Of a stretch of 64,000 nucleotides of DNA, positions 1 to 10,735 are shown in pieces. Both the position numbers and the translations under genes were made by a program. Within the stretch, counting starts at the first letter, position 1. The number at the start of each line of letters is the position of its first letter. The DNA is from Loripinus fragilis. Taxonomy: Eukaryota > Mollusca > Bivalvia > Lucinida > Lucinidae. Where the stretch lies: assembly GCA_964019695.1 (NCBI GenBank), contig OZ026517.1, positions 74,234,665-74,298,664 of the forward strand, in the 5' to 3' direction. Below the pieces are notes generated by a model that saw only the letters and a program-made list of their open reading frames with translations, searched no databases and had not been told where the DNA came from.

Positions 1-43
1 ATAAAACTCTGACAAAACAATTGGGGCAACATTAAAAAATGCA

Positions 44-155
44 TCAACAACAACAGAACCACTGCCTTCGAATGCTCAGCCGAAGTCTCTGGGGGCTTAT
101 ATTAATTTTACTCCCAAATATTCGCCCTAGATTCTGTCTCCCCCCCCCCCCACCT
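44..155 (-). repeat. Dispersed repeat J fragment with poly-C tract
   Basis: The reverse strand reads CAGAATCTAGGGCGAA, then AAGCCCCCAGAG, then TTCTGTTGTTGTTGAT. The same order appears at 26958-27075 on the + strand, so this is a dispersed element of unknown class. A homopolymer of about 14 C sits at 139-152. Confidence 0.6.
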
Positions 156-1165
156 ACCCCACTGAAACGCAGACTTAAGCCTAAATTCCAATTTTTGTGA
201 CTTTCGATTTTGACCCTTTCAAATTTAGTAAGCTGTATTTTGCATACTGCTCTAGGTATTGTCCTGAACAATATTGAAGTTTTGTCTAACAACAGAATAT
301 TGAATATGTTTACCATCATTAAGCCAGTACCTTAATTAATTTTTTGAACAATTGGGTATGTTACCCACTACTTTTTCATTCATTTGGGTATTGCAAATGT
401 TAATTTGGTATTCAACATTTCTAATAAATATTTATTTGGGTATTTTGGTTTGGCAATTGGGTATTTTTGTAAATATTAAAACTTTACTTATCAATTTATA
501 CATTTTGTCTTATTGCAGCTATGAACATAACATGTTGCTCATAATTGACTTTGTTCTCTCAGATCATATTGAATAAATGCTGAAAACCAGTCTGTGTACA
601 TTTAGCCACTCTGAGCTGAAACTGAACTGCGGTCGGCAAAGTGGAACAATCTGGTACCCATGACTATTTGATTGTATTGGCCCTATTGGGTATACTGAAT
701 TTCTTTTGCTTTTTGTTACCCTACCAGATCAATTTTAATTGCTTTTTTTGGAAAATTTATTTGGGTAAATACGCAAATACACACACTTTTTAAGGTAATG
801 TTAAGCTTTTGTAGCAAATTGTTTACTGTATGCGTTAGAAGATTCCTTAAGTATAGAATTTACATACATATAATTTAGGATACATAAAAATTTAATGTTC
901 AATCTTTAACGGTTCTGTTGGACTGTAAAATGGAACAGCAGAACAGCATCATGAATTTGAACAGCCAAAGAAACAAACACAAGGTTCATTGTCACTACTG
1001 GTGAATGTTTGAAGTGCGTTGTATACATGTGCAAGTGAGCTTAGATAGCTGTTAATTATACTTCTGTTATTCATGAGGTACATGACTACAGAGTGAACAG
1101 ATTTGGGACCTACCAACCTTGGATCATCATCACTATGATCAGATTTCTCTTAAGATTGATAATTG
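156..1165. other. No gene recognised
   Basis: AT-rich spacer. The motif TTGGGTAT recurs about six times between 352 and 690, as in a worn simple repeat. No exon with both good borders and a believable peptide was found. Confidence 0.5.
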
Positions 1166-1295
1166 ACCATTCCAATATGATAAAAACATTTAGTATGCAA
1201 GGATCTACATGGCAAAAAAGGGTAATTAAATGTAACATGCATTGTTTATTGTAGTTTTAGAAATAGTTGGAGCTGGTTTACTATTGTAAAGGCAA
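1166..1295 (+). pseudogene. Decayed duplicate of the intron/exon junction at 2125
   Basis: Bases 1235-1262 match the acceptor region before 2125 almost exactly (TAACATGCATTGTTTATT, then the acceptor, then TTTTAG). Similarity then fades through GTTGGAGCTGG versus GTGGGAGCAGC. The preceding stretch ATGATAAAAACATT...GGATCT at about 1178-1225 is repeated at about 1605-1640. The simplest reading is an old local tandem duplication whose right copy kept the exon and took up two insertions (hairpin near 1724-1780, MITE at 1896-2104), while this left copy lost its reading frame. Confidence 0.5.
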
Positions 1296-1419
1296 TGTTT
1301 AGCATCTGAAAAGGAGAACTTCAACCAGAACCCCCTTTTCACAACCATTTTTGTTAGTTCTGCCATCTGTTTTTATATGAATGTACTTCAAAAGCAAAAT
1401 ATAATTGTATACAATTATG

Positions 1420-1470
1420 AACCCAGATCAGACTGCTCGTACAAGAACAGTCTGATCAGGGCTCATAGTG
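1420..1470. repeat. Hairpin with GATCAGACTG core
   Basis: ACCCAGATCAGACTGCTCGT is followed by a near-complementary arm ending CAGTCTGATCAGGGCT. It is one of a set of hairpin cores also found at 1724, 44403 and 47626. Confidence 0.7.
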
Positions 1471-1721
1471 TTTGTTTCTATGGTAAAGTAAACATATTCT
1501 GTACTTTGAATTTATGCAGCAGACATAATATGCAGGTGACATTTTTAGGAAAAATAAGACTGGCAGTAATAGGGTTAAAATGGATACTAGACCATTCAGA
1601 TTCCATAATGATAAAAACATTAAGAATGGCAGGATCTTCTTGACATAAAAGGGTATGGTAAATGATCCAAAATTTTAAACACTACATTGTAGGTGCCTGT
1701 CAAAAGAGTCAAATCAAACAG

Positions 1722-1782
1722 TGCAGACCCAGATCAGACTGCTTCTCAAGAAGCAGTCTGATCTGGGTCTTCCCTGTTTGTT
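1722..1782. repeat. Hairpin, near-perfect GACCCAGATCAGACTGCT palindrome
   Basis: Arms of about 22 bases (GACCCAGATCAGACTGCTTC and its complement) are separated by a very short loop. Flanks ACAGTG and CCTGTTTG match those of the TTAA-flanked MITEs, so this is probably the core of a degenerate family P copy. Confidence 0.75.
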
Positions 1783-1895
1783 ATGTGACATCCATTTTGT
1801 AAATTCCAGCCCTGAAAACCAACATTTTATTTGAGAACAGAAAGAGAAAAGTGTTTGAAACTTTAGAACAGTTTACAAAGTACCATAATAAGTAT

Positions 1896-2104
1896 ACAGT
1901 AAAACCTGTCTTAAGCAGCCACTTCAAAATAGACAAAACAAAGGTCTTAAAATGGAAAATGGTAGCTTAATGAAGGTCAAAAGTATTGCAGAATGCTCCA
2001 AGGAGCATTCTGCAATAATTTTGACCTTCATTAAGCGATAATCATTATTGAAAACCAATTTTTGGTGTTTTTTCTGAGTGCCGCTTAAGACAGGTTTTAC
2101 TATA
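1896..2104. mobile_element. Family M MITE, TA-flanked (copy 1)
   Basis: Terminal inverted repeats CAGTAAAACCTGTCTTAAG and its complement are each flanked by TA, with an inner palindrome around GCAGAATGCTC/GAGCATTCTGC. Length is about 205 bp. TA target duplication and CAGT ends are typical of Tc1/mariner-derived non-autonomous elements. Sister copies lie at 6102, 8158 and 34099. Confidence 0.85.
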
Positions 2105-2124
2105 ACATGCATTGTTTATTTCAG

Positions 2125-2306
2125 TTTTAGTAATTGTGGGAGCAGCTGTCACTATAGCGGGCTTATTTTCTATCTGTACAATAATTCACGCCAGGAAGAA
2201 GCCAAGATTCTTGTTGCCAACAACGTTCCGGGGAGCGGCTGAAGGCTCAACACAAAGTCATAAGCTTCTCAATGATACAGACGATGATGATGACGATGAA
2301 TTATGA
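2125..2306 (+). CDS. Terminal exon of a single-pass membrane protein (partial gene)
   Basis: Seen: TTTATTTCAG ends at 2124 and the frame is then open to TGA at 2304-2306. The exon opens with two bases of a split codon, then a hydrophobic helix LVIVGAAVTIAGLFSICTII, the basic stop-transfer HARKKPRF, and a tail of about 35 residues. The tail contains a dileucine (SHKLLND) and ends in an acidic run, TDDDDDDEL. This is the usual layout of the last exon of a type I membrane protein with a short cytoplasmic sorting tail; acidic clusters plus dileucines are known from receptors cycling between Golgi, endosome and surface. I do not recognise the family. The remaining exons must lie to the left; I found none convincing at 1-2100. 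A TA-flanked MITE ends 21 bases before the exon, close enough to cover the branch-point region. Confidence 0.55.
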
Positions 2307-2372
2307 TATTAGTTATGGTCCTAAATCTTAGAGCTTTTGATATTAGTTATGGTCCTAAATCTTAGAGCTTTT
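2305..2372 (+). repeat. 34-bp perfect tandem duplication at the stop codon
   Basis: Two identical 34-base units starting GATATTAGTTATGG lie back to back. The first begins on the second base of the TGA stop of the terminal exon, so the duplication lies wholly in the 3' UTR and adds no coding sequence. Confidence 0.9.
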
Positions 2373-2575
2373 AGATAGGTCAGTCAGTGTGATGATGGTG
2401 GCTATAAATTACATACAATGTAAAGGTACTGTAGAATCATGTAAATTCGAAGTATAAAGTGCTAGAGGTGTTATTTCAAATTATCAGTAGTTTGAATTAT
2501 AGGGAGGTAGACCTAAAGGTCTATAACTCACAGAAATAATTATCATCAGTTTTTTTCCTATCAAACATTGTGTAA

Positions 2576-2632
2576 TGTGCATAAAAGAAACGTCTCCCTG
2601 AGACGTTTCTTTTATGCACACAAAACATGTTT
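2576..2632. repeat. Hairpin with AAACGTCTC/GAGACGTTT core
   Basis: GTGCATAAAAGAAACGTCTC and its reverse complement surround a loop of a few bases. It resembles the family K core (AGAACCGTCTC) in layout but differs in the arms, so it may be a distant relative. Confidence 0.7.
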
Positions 2633-2694
2633 CTTATAGATAGTTATTTAAAATAGTTCATAAATAGGCCCTATTCTCTGATTGAATTTTATTT

Positions 2695-2882
2695 TGGCAA
2701 ATTGCGTTAAAAGACATATTTGTGACTTTAACTATTCGTGACTAGGGCATGATTTACCTATATCAGTAAACGCCAGAATTATTTAGCCATTTCGCAAGGA
2801 TTTTATCTTAATGAAACTTCGCATATGCGAAGTTTCTCAAAAATAAAACCCTTGTGAAAATTTCCGAATTTACAGTAGTTAT
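2695..2882. repeat. Hairpin MITE with AAACTTCGCATATGCGAAGTTT centre
   Basis: A perfect inner palindrome (2812-2835) is framed by weaker arms, AGGATTTTATCTTAA against AAAATAAAACCCTTG, and the right end reads GAATTTACAGTA. The sequence TTCATAAATAGGCCCTA occurs on both sides (2659 and 2890), a flanking duplication or local repeat. Confidence 0.55.
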
Positions 2883-2889
2883 TGAAAAA

Positions 2890-4020
2890 GTTCATAAATA
2901 GGCCCTACTCTCTGATTCCATTGTGCCTGAAAATTCATTTGAAATAGTGAGTGTTCAGAACAATCAGAGTTTGAGTTATCAAGGTTTTACTGTAGGTGTT
3001 TTAATCTTAACTCTTTCCTCATTATTTATTGTCTGCTCATACACACTAGGTTACCTGGTAGGCAGCAGTTCTAAATATTTTCAACAAAACAACATTTCCG
3101 CCTGCCAAAATTAATGTTTTTGGTTGCCAAATTCATGTTATGACAATTGAAAATGTTAAATTTGCATTCAACAATTGTCATTTTGGCAGTAGAAAGTTGT
3201 TTTGGGCAATTGAACAATATTTTTTATATAAAATAGTTTGTTCATCATTGCGGCCTACAAAATTTAAAAAAAAAAAACAGAAAAAAATTTAATAATAATA
3301 AAGTTATGCACTTTTTTTTCTATTTTCATAAGCTTACGAAAGGTTCTAAACAGCTAATTATTATTCATAGGAATTTTATGACATCGTATGAGTCAAATAG
3401 TGCTATAACTTTAAAGATCAAAAACTGGGTAACAATTTGAATTTTAAATCTTCAGTTTAAATGCAGGAAACTGTTTAACTTGTTCAGATTTTTTAAAAAA
3501 AAGAGTATGAAAAATTGAAGCATAAGCAGGAAAATTATATTTTAAACTTTTAACTTGAGGTTTTAATGTTTAAATTTTCTCATATAAGTTAACATTTTTC
3601 CTCAGTTATTTTAATATTTTAAAATGAAAAACCATGAAAACTTAATTTTTACTCTTTTTCGAAATTAATATTTTGAATTAAATATGCAGTTTAAAGATGA
3701 AATAAAATGTTAATTAAAATTTGAATTTATAATTGAATTTAAATGTTTATTTAGATTCGAATTTGAAGCATAAATTAAGTTAAATGAAACCAAAAATAAA
3801 CAAAGTCATTTATGTGCGACCAATATTAGGTGTTTTTTTGCAGTAAAGAATAGAAAATAAATTGTTTGAATAATTTGAAAAACTCATATGATAACATGCC
3901 CAGCTATTTAGTTAGGCAAAATGTGTTGTTTTTGATGAAATCTTTCTTCTACGTCCATATTTTGTGTAGGCAAACACAGAAAGATGTAGTCTTTTTGACT
4001 GGGTGAATTAGCAGAATCCT
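2890..4020. other. No gene recognised; very AT-rich
   Basis: A short open frame at about 2923-3114 has one hydrophobic stretch but no splice signals or known motif, and starts from GTG. The rest is AT-rich spacer with runs of A and T. Confidence 0.5.
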
Positions 4021-4234
4021 GGCCCTGAGATTATAAAAAACTTATTTCATGCTCAACTCAACTGAGCATGAAATTGCACTGCTCATAAAAACTAGTCTAA
4101 AATGCTGAAAAATAATGTTGCATTTATCATGCTAATAATTGTTCATTTGAAAACAATTGTTGGCATTTTAACATTTATCAGCTTGATAGATTTCATGCTC
4201 TTTTGAGTTGAGCATGAAAAAATACCTTTGAGCC
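4021..4234. mobile_element. Family C MITE (copy 1)
   Basis: The left end reads GGCCCTGAGATTATAAAAAA then TTTCATGCTCAACTCA; the right end is its inverted match TTGAGTTGAGCATGAAA...GAGCC. Inner arms contain ATGCTAATAATTG and complementary GCCAATTGTT-like stretches. Copies occur at 4899, 37398 and, broken, 6560. Confidence 0.75.
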
Positions 4235-4462
4235 AGACTTTTAAATTATCTCCTATGCTATAAGTAACAAAACTTCCTTGGCTGACTCAAACTATCCCAT
4301 GACTCCAGATAAGGAATTTGTGAATGAATTTCTTATTATACTCGAAATAAATCCACATAGAGACATCTTCATATGAAAATAGATAAAGGTTGGGACCTAT
4401 CATTTGACAGGGACCCAACTGCATATTTCAAGGCTGAAAGAGTGCACAAAGTGCTGTTGTCT

Positions 4463-4699
4463 TTAACCCTTTTCATTCTTGATACCGGGAAACACAGGTA
4501 TTTTGGCAAACAGTGAAGACTGAAGACCCAGATGAAATACCGCATAAGGGGCATTTCATCAATGTCTGCACTGTTTACTAAGGTAAAAATAATTTTTTGG
4601 ACATAAATACATCATAATTTAAAACATTTGACTTGTGGACTATCCTTTACTGGTTGTATCAATATGTTTGGGAAAATCCATCAGACTGAAAAGGGTTAA
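4463..4699. mobile_element. Family P MITE, TTAA-flanked, piggyBac type (copy 1)
   Basis: TTAA|CCCTTTTCATTCTTGATAC at the left is answered by CAGACTGAAAAGGG|TTAA at the right. TTAA target duplication with CCC termini is diagnostic of piggyBac-like elements. The core hairpin is GACCCAGATGAAAT...GCATTTCATC between ACAGTGAAG and CACTGTTT flanks. Length 237 bp, no transposase. Confidence 0.85.
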
Positions 4700-4898
4700 A
4701 CTTGTGGAATAATTTTTCTGAGAAATAAGAACATTTGTGTTATACTGCTAAACGGGCCAGTTCATTACAATATGGTTTCATGACCTTTGTGTCCAGCCAA
4801 GACTCAGATCAGCCTGTGCATGTTTTAAATCTGATCAGGGTGTTCACTGTCAACTTGAGGATACAACAAGTCTGTAGCTACCCATAGAGTGCAAGCTA

Positions 4899-5131
4899 GG
4901 CCTCGAGGTTATACAACTTTTTTCATGCTCAACTCAGTAACTGGGCATGAAATTTATCATGATTATAAAATTAAAATGCCAATAATTGTTGATATTTTAA
5001 CATGCTCATAAATGTTAAAATGCCAACAACTGTTGGCATTTTAACATTTATTAGCATGATAAATACTAAAAGCAAGAAAAGTATTTATTTTTCTAAGTTG
5101 AGCATGAAGTAGTTATTATAAGCTCCGGGCC
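4899..5131. mobile_element. Family C MITE (copy 2)
   Basis: Starts GGCCTCGAGGTTATACAA and ends TTATTATAAGCTCCGGGCC. Internal arms TTTCATGCTCAACTCAG and AAGTTGAGCATGAA, plus a central near-perfect palindrome GTTAAAATGCCAACAACTGT. Confidence 0.8.
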
Positions 5132-5832
5132 AGGACTCTGATCTGATCATATTTACTTTTTGATGTCCAGGCAGTTCCGAGTATTTGCTGGGAGTACAGT
5201 AATTAATGTTGATTTTGGACAGGCACAGATATTATTCATCTGGGTCTATGAATCGGATAGATGTGTCATTTTCTGTTTGAGAACAGAATAAATATACTCC
5301 TGATGTATTATTAATTGTTTGACTCACTAAGACCTGTACTTTTAAAAGTATAAGTCTTGTGTGTAGGACTCAAAGGGTGTAAATTGTTGTTTAATATTTT
5401 TAGTATTTTAGTCCTAAGTGACTCTAAATGTTTTCTCCAGCTTCTTGATTAATGCTAGTCTTACTGTTATATTAGCCTGACTTTGTATGTTCACTGCTCT
5501 TTATGTTTAACTCTTTATGATTAGGATTGGGTTCAAATTTGGGTCAGGGGGAATGAATTTTATGGGAGACCTGGGTTAAGAATGTGTACACTGACCTTAC
5601 ACAAGTTTATAAAAAAATGATGCTCAAATTTACATGAGAATGGAATTTGTTCCACCTCATGTAAATTTGTTCCAGTCATTGATTTTAAAATGCCAACAAT
5701 TGTTGGCATTAAGTCATAACCAGAAATTCAGAACAATTGATAGCTAATGCAGCCTCCTCTGTGAAAGAAAATTGCCAATCTGATTAAAATCCTATCTTAA
5801 TATATTGCTATTTAGAAGTAAACATGGGATTC
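5132..5832. other. No gene; two small hairpins
   Basis: CAAATTTACATGAG...CTCATGTAAATTTG (5611-5667) and AATGCCAACAATTGTTGGCATT (5688-5709) are the only structures seen. The second matches the centre of family C. An AATAAA lies at 5287. Confidence 0.5.
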
Positions 5833-6540
5833 TACAACCAGGCAACCACCAGCATTTTATTTCAATGAAACATCTAAAGATTAGCTTTCAATTATATAAA
5901 AATGGCTGTCTATTATTGTAAATCCAGGTGCAAACCAAACTACACAAAAACTTGTTCATTTCTACGTACTCATTACACTGAAACATTAAAAGACTGTTGT
6001 GAAATAAAAAAAAAAATGAAAATATGGTGAAAAACACTCATTTTTTGATTTGGTATATGTTGTAGGTGCACATTGAAATTGCCTCTATGAGGAAATTTCA
6101 ATACAGTAAAAACTGACTAAAACGGCCACTCAAAAATAGACAAAACAAAGATCTTAATGACAAATGGTAGCTTAATGCAGCTCGAAAGAATTGCAGAATG
6201 CTCTCTTGGAACATTCTGCAATACTTTTGACCTGCATTAAGAGATAATCAGTCTTAAAACCAATTTTTGGTCTCTTTTTGAGTGGCCTCCCAAGAGAGGT
6301 TTTACTGTATGTAGCTTCAACATTTGTTACTGAAATTTAAGAAACCTATTTTTGAAATATTATACATTTATCAAGAATCATGTCCATTAGTTTTGCCTCT
6401 TTAAGACGTCTTAATCAGCCTATCAGTATTAAAATAGCTGTCAGTATATGGCAAATTGTTTATATTTACATGACAGCTATACCACCATAATTGATTTCAT
6501 GAACTATGCTTTTGCTAAGCTGGTAGTAGTATGGTTGTAA
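5833..6540. mobile_element. Family G element (copy 1), interrupted by a family M MITE
   Basis: Starts ACAACCAGGCAACCACCAGC and ends GCTAAGCTGGTAGTAGTATGGTTGTAA, weak inverted termini ACAACC/GGTTGT. Marker segments shared with other copies are AAATGCTGGTG-like ends, ATATGTTGTAGGTGCACATT, AAACCTATTTTTGAAATAT and ACATGACAGCTAT. Removing the TA-flanked insertion at 6102-6309 brings it near the 450-500 bp of the uninterrupted copies. Confidence 0.75.
6102..6309. mobile_element. Family M MITE (copy 2), nested in family G
   Basis: TA|CAGTAAAAACTGACTAAAAC left end and GAGAGGTTTTACTG|TA right end, with the inner GCAGAATGCTC palindrome. It splits family G, so it is the younger insertion. Confidence 0.85.
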
Positions 6541-6559
6541 TCAGATTCGAAAATTGCCT

Positions 6560-6646
6560 CAATTATTTATATTTTAACATTAATGAAGAGTACATGTTTC
6601 ATGCTTATGTGAGGTGAACATGAAAAAGTTTTATACCCTCGAGGCC
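6560..6646. mobile_element. Family C fragment, right end only
   Basis: Ends TGAACATGAAAAAGTTTTATACCCTCGAGGCC, matching the family C terminus; the left part is not recognisable. Confidence 0.55.
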
Positions 6647-7146
6647 AAGATTACTTCTGCAGTCTATAATTTTTGCCATTCTTTCACAATATTTATATGC
6701 TATGGGCCTGGTGGCGACAAAATCTGTCTTCGGGGTTTTCAATCATGTCATACCAAAACCAGACTGCTTGGCTACGGAGACTAGCTATAACATTGAAATT
6801 TCACCTGAAGCAAAATTAGATATGATACTTTACAAAAAGCGAATAACAAAGGTGCTGATCAGACTGCGCTAGCACTCATGTGATGATATGTTGCAGCCCT
6901 CATTACTTTGCGGTTCAGGCTGCAACACATTAGCACACTCTGGCTTGGCAAACGTTAATATACGGAAAAGAATGTTTTATCCTGTAGTATGTATAGTCTA
7001 CAAAGGGTCAATTATGGTACTTGTAAGTCATTGAAATTAAAATCTTCTTTGGAAATTGCTTGGCCCTTGAGATTTTTTTCTATTTTTATCTAACCTAAAT
7101 CTCAGTTAAACCGTGACAAATGCTGCAACAAACAAAGACAAAACAT

Positions 7147-7397
7147 TTAACCCTTTGTATACTGGAAACCCCTTAATGGGTACCTTGGCAAACAGTGAAG
7201 ACCCAGACGAAATGCTGCATAATGCTGCATTTCATCAGAGTCTACACTGTTTGCTAAGATTGAAATGATCTTCAGAAAAAGTAATTCAATTTTAATTGAA
7301 AATTATGACCTGTCACCCCTGAGTTTAATACAATAAACCAACCCTAAGTTTATTGTAACAAAAAGGTGTAGGAATCCATCAGAATACAAAGGGTTAA
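7147..7397. mobile_element. Family P MITE, TTAA-flanked (copy 2)
   Basis: TTAA|CCCTTTGTATACTGG and GAATACAAAGGG|TTAA. The core is AACAGTGAAGACCCAGACGA with complementary TTTCATCAGAGTC and CACTGTTT. Length 251 bp. The distal half shares TTTAATACAATAAACC with the copy at 8475. Confidence 0.85.
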
Positions 7398-7570
7398 AAA
7401 CTATTTTATGAAAAAATATCTTTGTGAAACTTTAAAGAATTTTTGAAAGTAGGTAGTTTTTATGGACAGCAAGTAAATGAAATACTTAGGGAATATGTTT
7501 AGTGGTCTGATAAAATCCTTGAATGTGCCATATATTTGCCCTTGGGTGAAAGTTTTCAGGATTGTTCTTT

Positions 7571-7626
7571 AATTCAGGATTTTGAGGCTGACTTTCCATA
7601 GAAAGTCAGCCTCAAAATACTGAATT
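7571..7626. repeat. Perfect hairpin TTTTGAGGCTGACTTTC
   Basis: Arms of about 23-25 bases (ATTCAG.ATTTTGAGGCTGAC and complement) around a loop of about 6 bases. No second copy seen here; a short foldback element or hairpin RNA is possible. Confidence 0.7.
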
Positions 7627-7629
7627 AGG

Positions 7630-8157
7630 CAGATTATAATCTGATTAGTTTTCAGATTATCTAAATATAATAAATGATTTAAACTTGAAATTGTTCATTT
7701 TTAAAGGCATCCTGCAAGTTTTAAAACTTGAATTTCTAATGTTCAGGATTTTGAAAATTTTGAACTTTCATTCATATGTAAGCCACATATAAAAATGGTG
7801 TTATATCTGAATATTATCACACAATCAAATGATGAGACAAACAGTACAGGCCCTCAGTGTTGCCAGTCACAATTTTCAGGTGATTGTCCCTGCTCAGTGT
7901 TGTGGCTTTCATTATAACTTACTCATATGGTACCTTGCTGTTTGTATAAGTCCTATTGGGACATTAAACAGGAAATGGGTTTGAATATTCTCCTATACTC
8001 TTCTAAGAGTGGCTCTTTATATAATATGTGAGGATAATGTTCATGATTTTATAAACTGTATATAAGGAATGTATATAATACATGAGGATATTGTGTTTTT
8101 ATAATCTGTATATAAGTCACTGAGACTATAACATATTTTTGTATTTATATTGTGACA
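7630..8157. other. No gene recognised
   Basis: AT-rich spacer. Between about 8010 and 8115 the phrases TGAGGATA, TTTTATAA and CTGTATATAAG recur in order, a two-unit imperfect tandem repeat. Confidence 0.45.
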
Positions 8158-8350
8158 TACAGTAAAACCTGTCTTAAGTGGCTACTCAAAAAAACCCAAC
8201 AAAATTGTTTTTCAAGACCGGTTATAGCTTATGCTGGTCAAAAGTTGAGAGCATTCTGCAATACTTTCAACTGGCATTAAGCTACATTCTGTCTTCTATA
8301 CCTTTGTTTTGTCTATTTTAGAGTGGACGCTCAAGACATGTTTAACTGTA
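8158..8350. mobile_element. Family M MITE (copy 3)
   Basis: TA|CAGTAAAACCTGTCTTAAG and AAGACATGTTTAACTG|TA, with GAGAGCATTCTGCAATAC internally. The right terminus has two mismatches, so this looks older than the copies at 1896 and 34099. Confidence 0.8.
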
Positions 8351-8472
8351 TGTGGATGGCTAAATATGATAATGCATCCTTAATTGCTGATTGAAGTGCT
8401 AATAGACATTATTATTTTCAATTTTGCAATGTTTTACCACAAATTTGAATCTTGCCAATACTAATATATATT

Positions 8473-8715
8473 GTTCAACCCTTTCTATACTAAAGGGTCA
8501 TTCCTTTTGGTTTGATACAATAAACTTGGGACACTCCATTGTACATATAGGTGTTTCAGGTTATAATTTTTAAAACATATTGTATTTTTTTTGCCTGAAG
8601 GTCTTTTTAACCTTTTAAAACAGTGAAGACCCTGATGAAATTCAGCATTATGCTGCATTTCATCTGGGTCTTCACTGTTTGCAAAAGTACTTGTGTAAGG
8701 GTTTCCACCCCAATT
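8473..8715. mobile_element. Degenerate family P MITE
   Basis: Begins near TCAACCCTTTCTATACT and carries TTTGATACAATAAAC and the hairpin GAAGACCCTGATGAAAT...ATTTCATCTGGGTCTTC with CACTGTTTGC. The TTAA borders are lost. Confidence 0.6.
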
Positions 8716-8944
8716 TTCTTAATTTAATTTATTTGTTACCGCTTTCGTAACAGAACTTTATTGGCTATTCTATGAGAAGAAATTTATTCACGTTGTATAA
8801 CTTTAAATTGACTACTTAGAAAACAGTGTGGATCTACACTGGGTTGAAACAAGGATATATCTTGGTTTAGTGGGAGACAATATTTTGAGTAGAAGCCAAC
8901 TTATTTTTCATGCAATATTCATTTGACCAATTTTATAATTGAGC

Positions 8945-9171
8945 CGGGACATGAGATTTCCAACAATGTGGTATGTGCAACTTACAAAGCCTCTGATCAG
9001 CCTGCGCATATGCGCAGTCTGATCAGAGCCTTTTCTAGTTGGTTGCATATTATATGAGTGTTTAGCTACTGGCTGAACGTCATTTGGAGTTTCTGAGCTT
9101 AAAAGGGGGCTGCAAAGGCTCCCCTGAGTCTACACTTGTCAAAATGCCACATTGTTGGAAATCTCATGTCA
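8945..9171. mobile_element. Family D MITE (copy 1)
   Basis: Ends GACATGAGATTTCCAACAAT and ATTGTTGGAAATCTCATGTC form the inverted termini. A core hairpin CTGATCAGCCTGCGCATATG / GCGCAGTCTGATCAG sits near the left end. About 225 bp. Further copies at 25327 (inverted) and 41829. Confidence 0.85.
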
Positions 9172-9354
9172 CTGCTCATATGGCTATGCTTTCCAATGTC
9201 TTAATATACTGACCATTTGTGTACTTGTGGTGCGTTTGTTAAGACGTTGTTCATTTTATTATACATGTAGTATAATTGTCTTTATAATGCTCCATTTTCT
9301 AATTTTAAGGGTTACTGTCTTTGTTAATTTTTCATTATTTGTGTTGGATCTATA

Positions 9355-9640
9355 TTATTTAGCCAAGTGGTTTTTAAAAAGGTTTATCTCTTTTTTTGGA
9401 ACGAGTTTAATAAATTCAATAATACAGGAGCACGAATTTTAGATTCTATTTATCATATGACATTTAGAATGCTTGAAATCTCATTTCTGACGTAATAAAA
9501 CGTTGTAATTATGTCATTATGTACGCAGCGTTGTTATGGACGCCATAACCTTTCCAAAAATCTATAAACCATTAGTGGTTTATCGATTTTAATGCATGAC
9601 ATTATTTCACTCCCAGACGCGACATCATATGATAAAAATG
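9355..9640. mobile_element. Family E element (copy 1, 5' part shortened)
   Basis: Shares with 31690 and 46566 the phrases TTTAATAAATTCAATAATAC, TCTATTTATCATATGACA, AAATCTATAAACCA...GTGGTTTAT and a right end CGACATCATATGATAAA. Inverted TCATATGA motifs frame the hairpin. Confidence 0.65.
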
Positions 9641-10735
9641 GCTATGCATATTGCATGCCTGGCACATTGAAAGAATGACTTGACATATGTATAATGGGTA
9701 TATTCAATTTAAAGGTTTGTATACAAATATTTTCTCTGATTAGTTACAACAAATTTGATATACTCCAATGTATATATAGAGGGGCCACAGCTTATAATTC
9801 CAATAGTGTATACATATTTTTTTTTTATCTGAATATCATTTTGTCTTTAAAGTAATCAAAAATCGCAGGCCCTATGGTAAATGCAGCATTCCTGGTAATT
9901 TGAATTAGGTCTTCATTTTTACCAAAAGTACACATTTATGATTTTTATGAGCAATAACTGCGGTATTTGATTCACATTAACTATCAAAATGAACCATTGT
10001 TCACTCTGCGGTGTGCTGCAATTTATTTTTGACACATTTGAAATCATTTTGTTGTCTGTATCCAACGATTTCGTTACCCCAATGCATTTGTTACGCGATA
10101 ACAAAATGTTGTAGAAGGGTACCAAAATGTGGGCCCACAGCCCAACGCAATTGGTGCTCTAAATTTGGTAACGAAAGCGGAGATAGCGTTGATACAAATG
10201 CAACGTTAACAGCTTTTGTAATTCTTTTGGTTCAGTTTGTCCTTGTCTGTACGTCATATGAGTAAGTCCTTTCGGCATTTGTGCTATATTGACATATTTC
10301 AAGTTATTCAGTGCAGTGTTCGATCGGTTGATGCCATTTGGCTTTTGGTTGGATGTAAAACATTTGATTTGATTTAGAGTTGTGTGAAGTTCATTTCATT
10401 GTTGGACTCACGCTAGGCTTGGTTTCATGTGCGACTCAATTCTGGATTTGGTTCTGTTTGTTTGTGATTCTGTCAAGAGCATGCATATCCTGCATTGCAC
10501 GCAGCATGAGTAGCAAATGCTGCTCCATATTTATTAGCATATGTATTTTATGCTGTTCCACTGAAGTTACAAAGTAACTCTGATAAAGCACGATAAGCTT
10601 ACACACAGAGTGGTGGAGCATTGGAGCAAAATTTAGGCATAATAATATAAAGTGTTGAATAAATCACGATCTTCGCCACACTTTCCACAGAGCAAGTATG
10701 AACTTGCTAGTTTATTTGGTTTAATAATTCTGTTC
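9641..10735. other. No gene recognised
   Basis: 9700-9920 resembles a worn family P element (TTTGATATACTCCAATGTATATATAG, GGTCTTCATTTTTACC). 9960-10640 has several short open frames on both strands with no known motif and no matching splice borders. Confidence 0.4.

Noticed and set aside
2923..3114. 63-codon frame with a membrane helix after the terminal exon
   Set aside because: Starts from GTG, lacks splice signals, and is in AT-rich sequence that often gives hydrophobic frames.
9152..9442. 96-codon frame with hydrophobic stretches
   Set aside because: Starts inside a family D terminus and runs into family E; AT-rich hydrophobic bias, no splice borders or motif.
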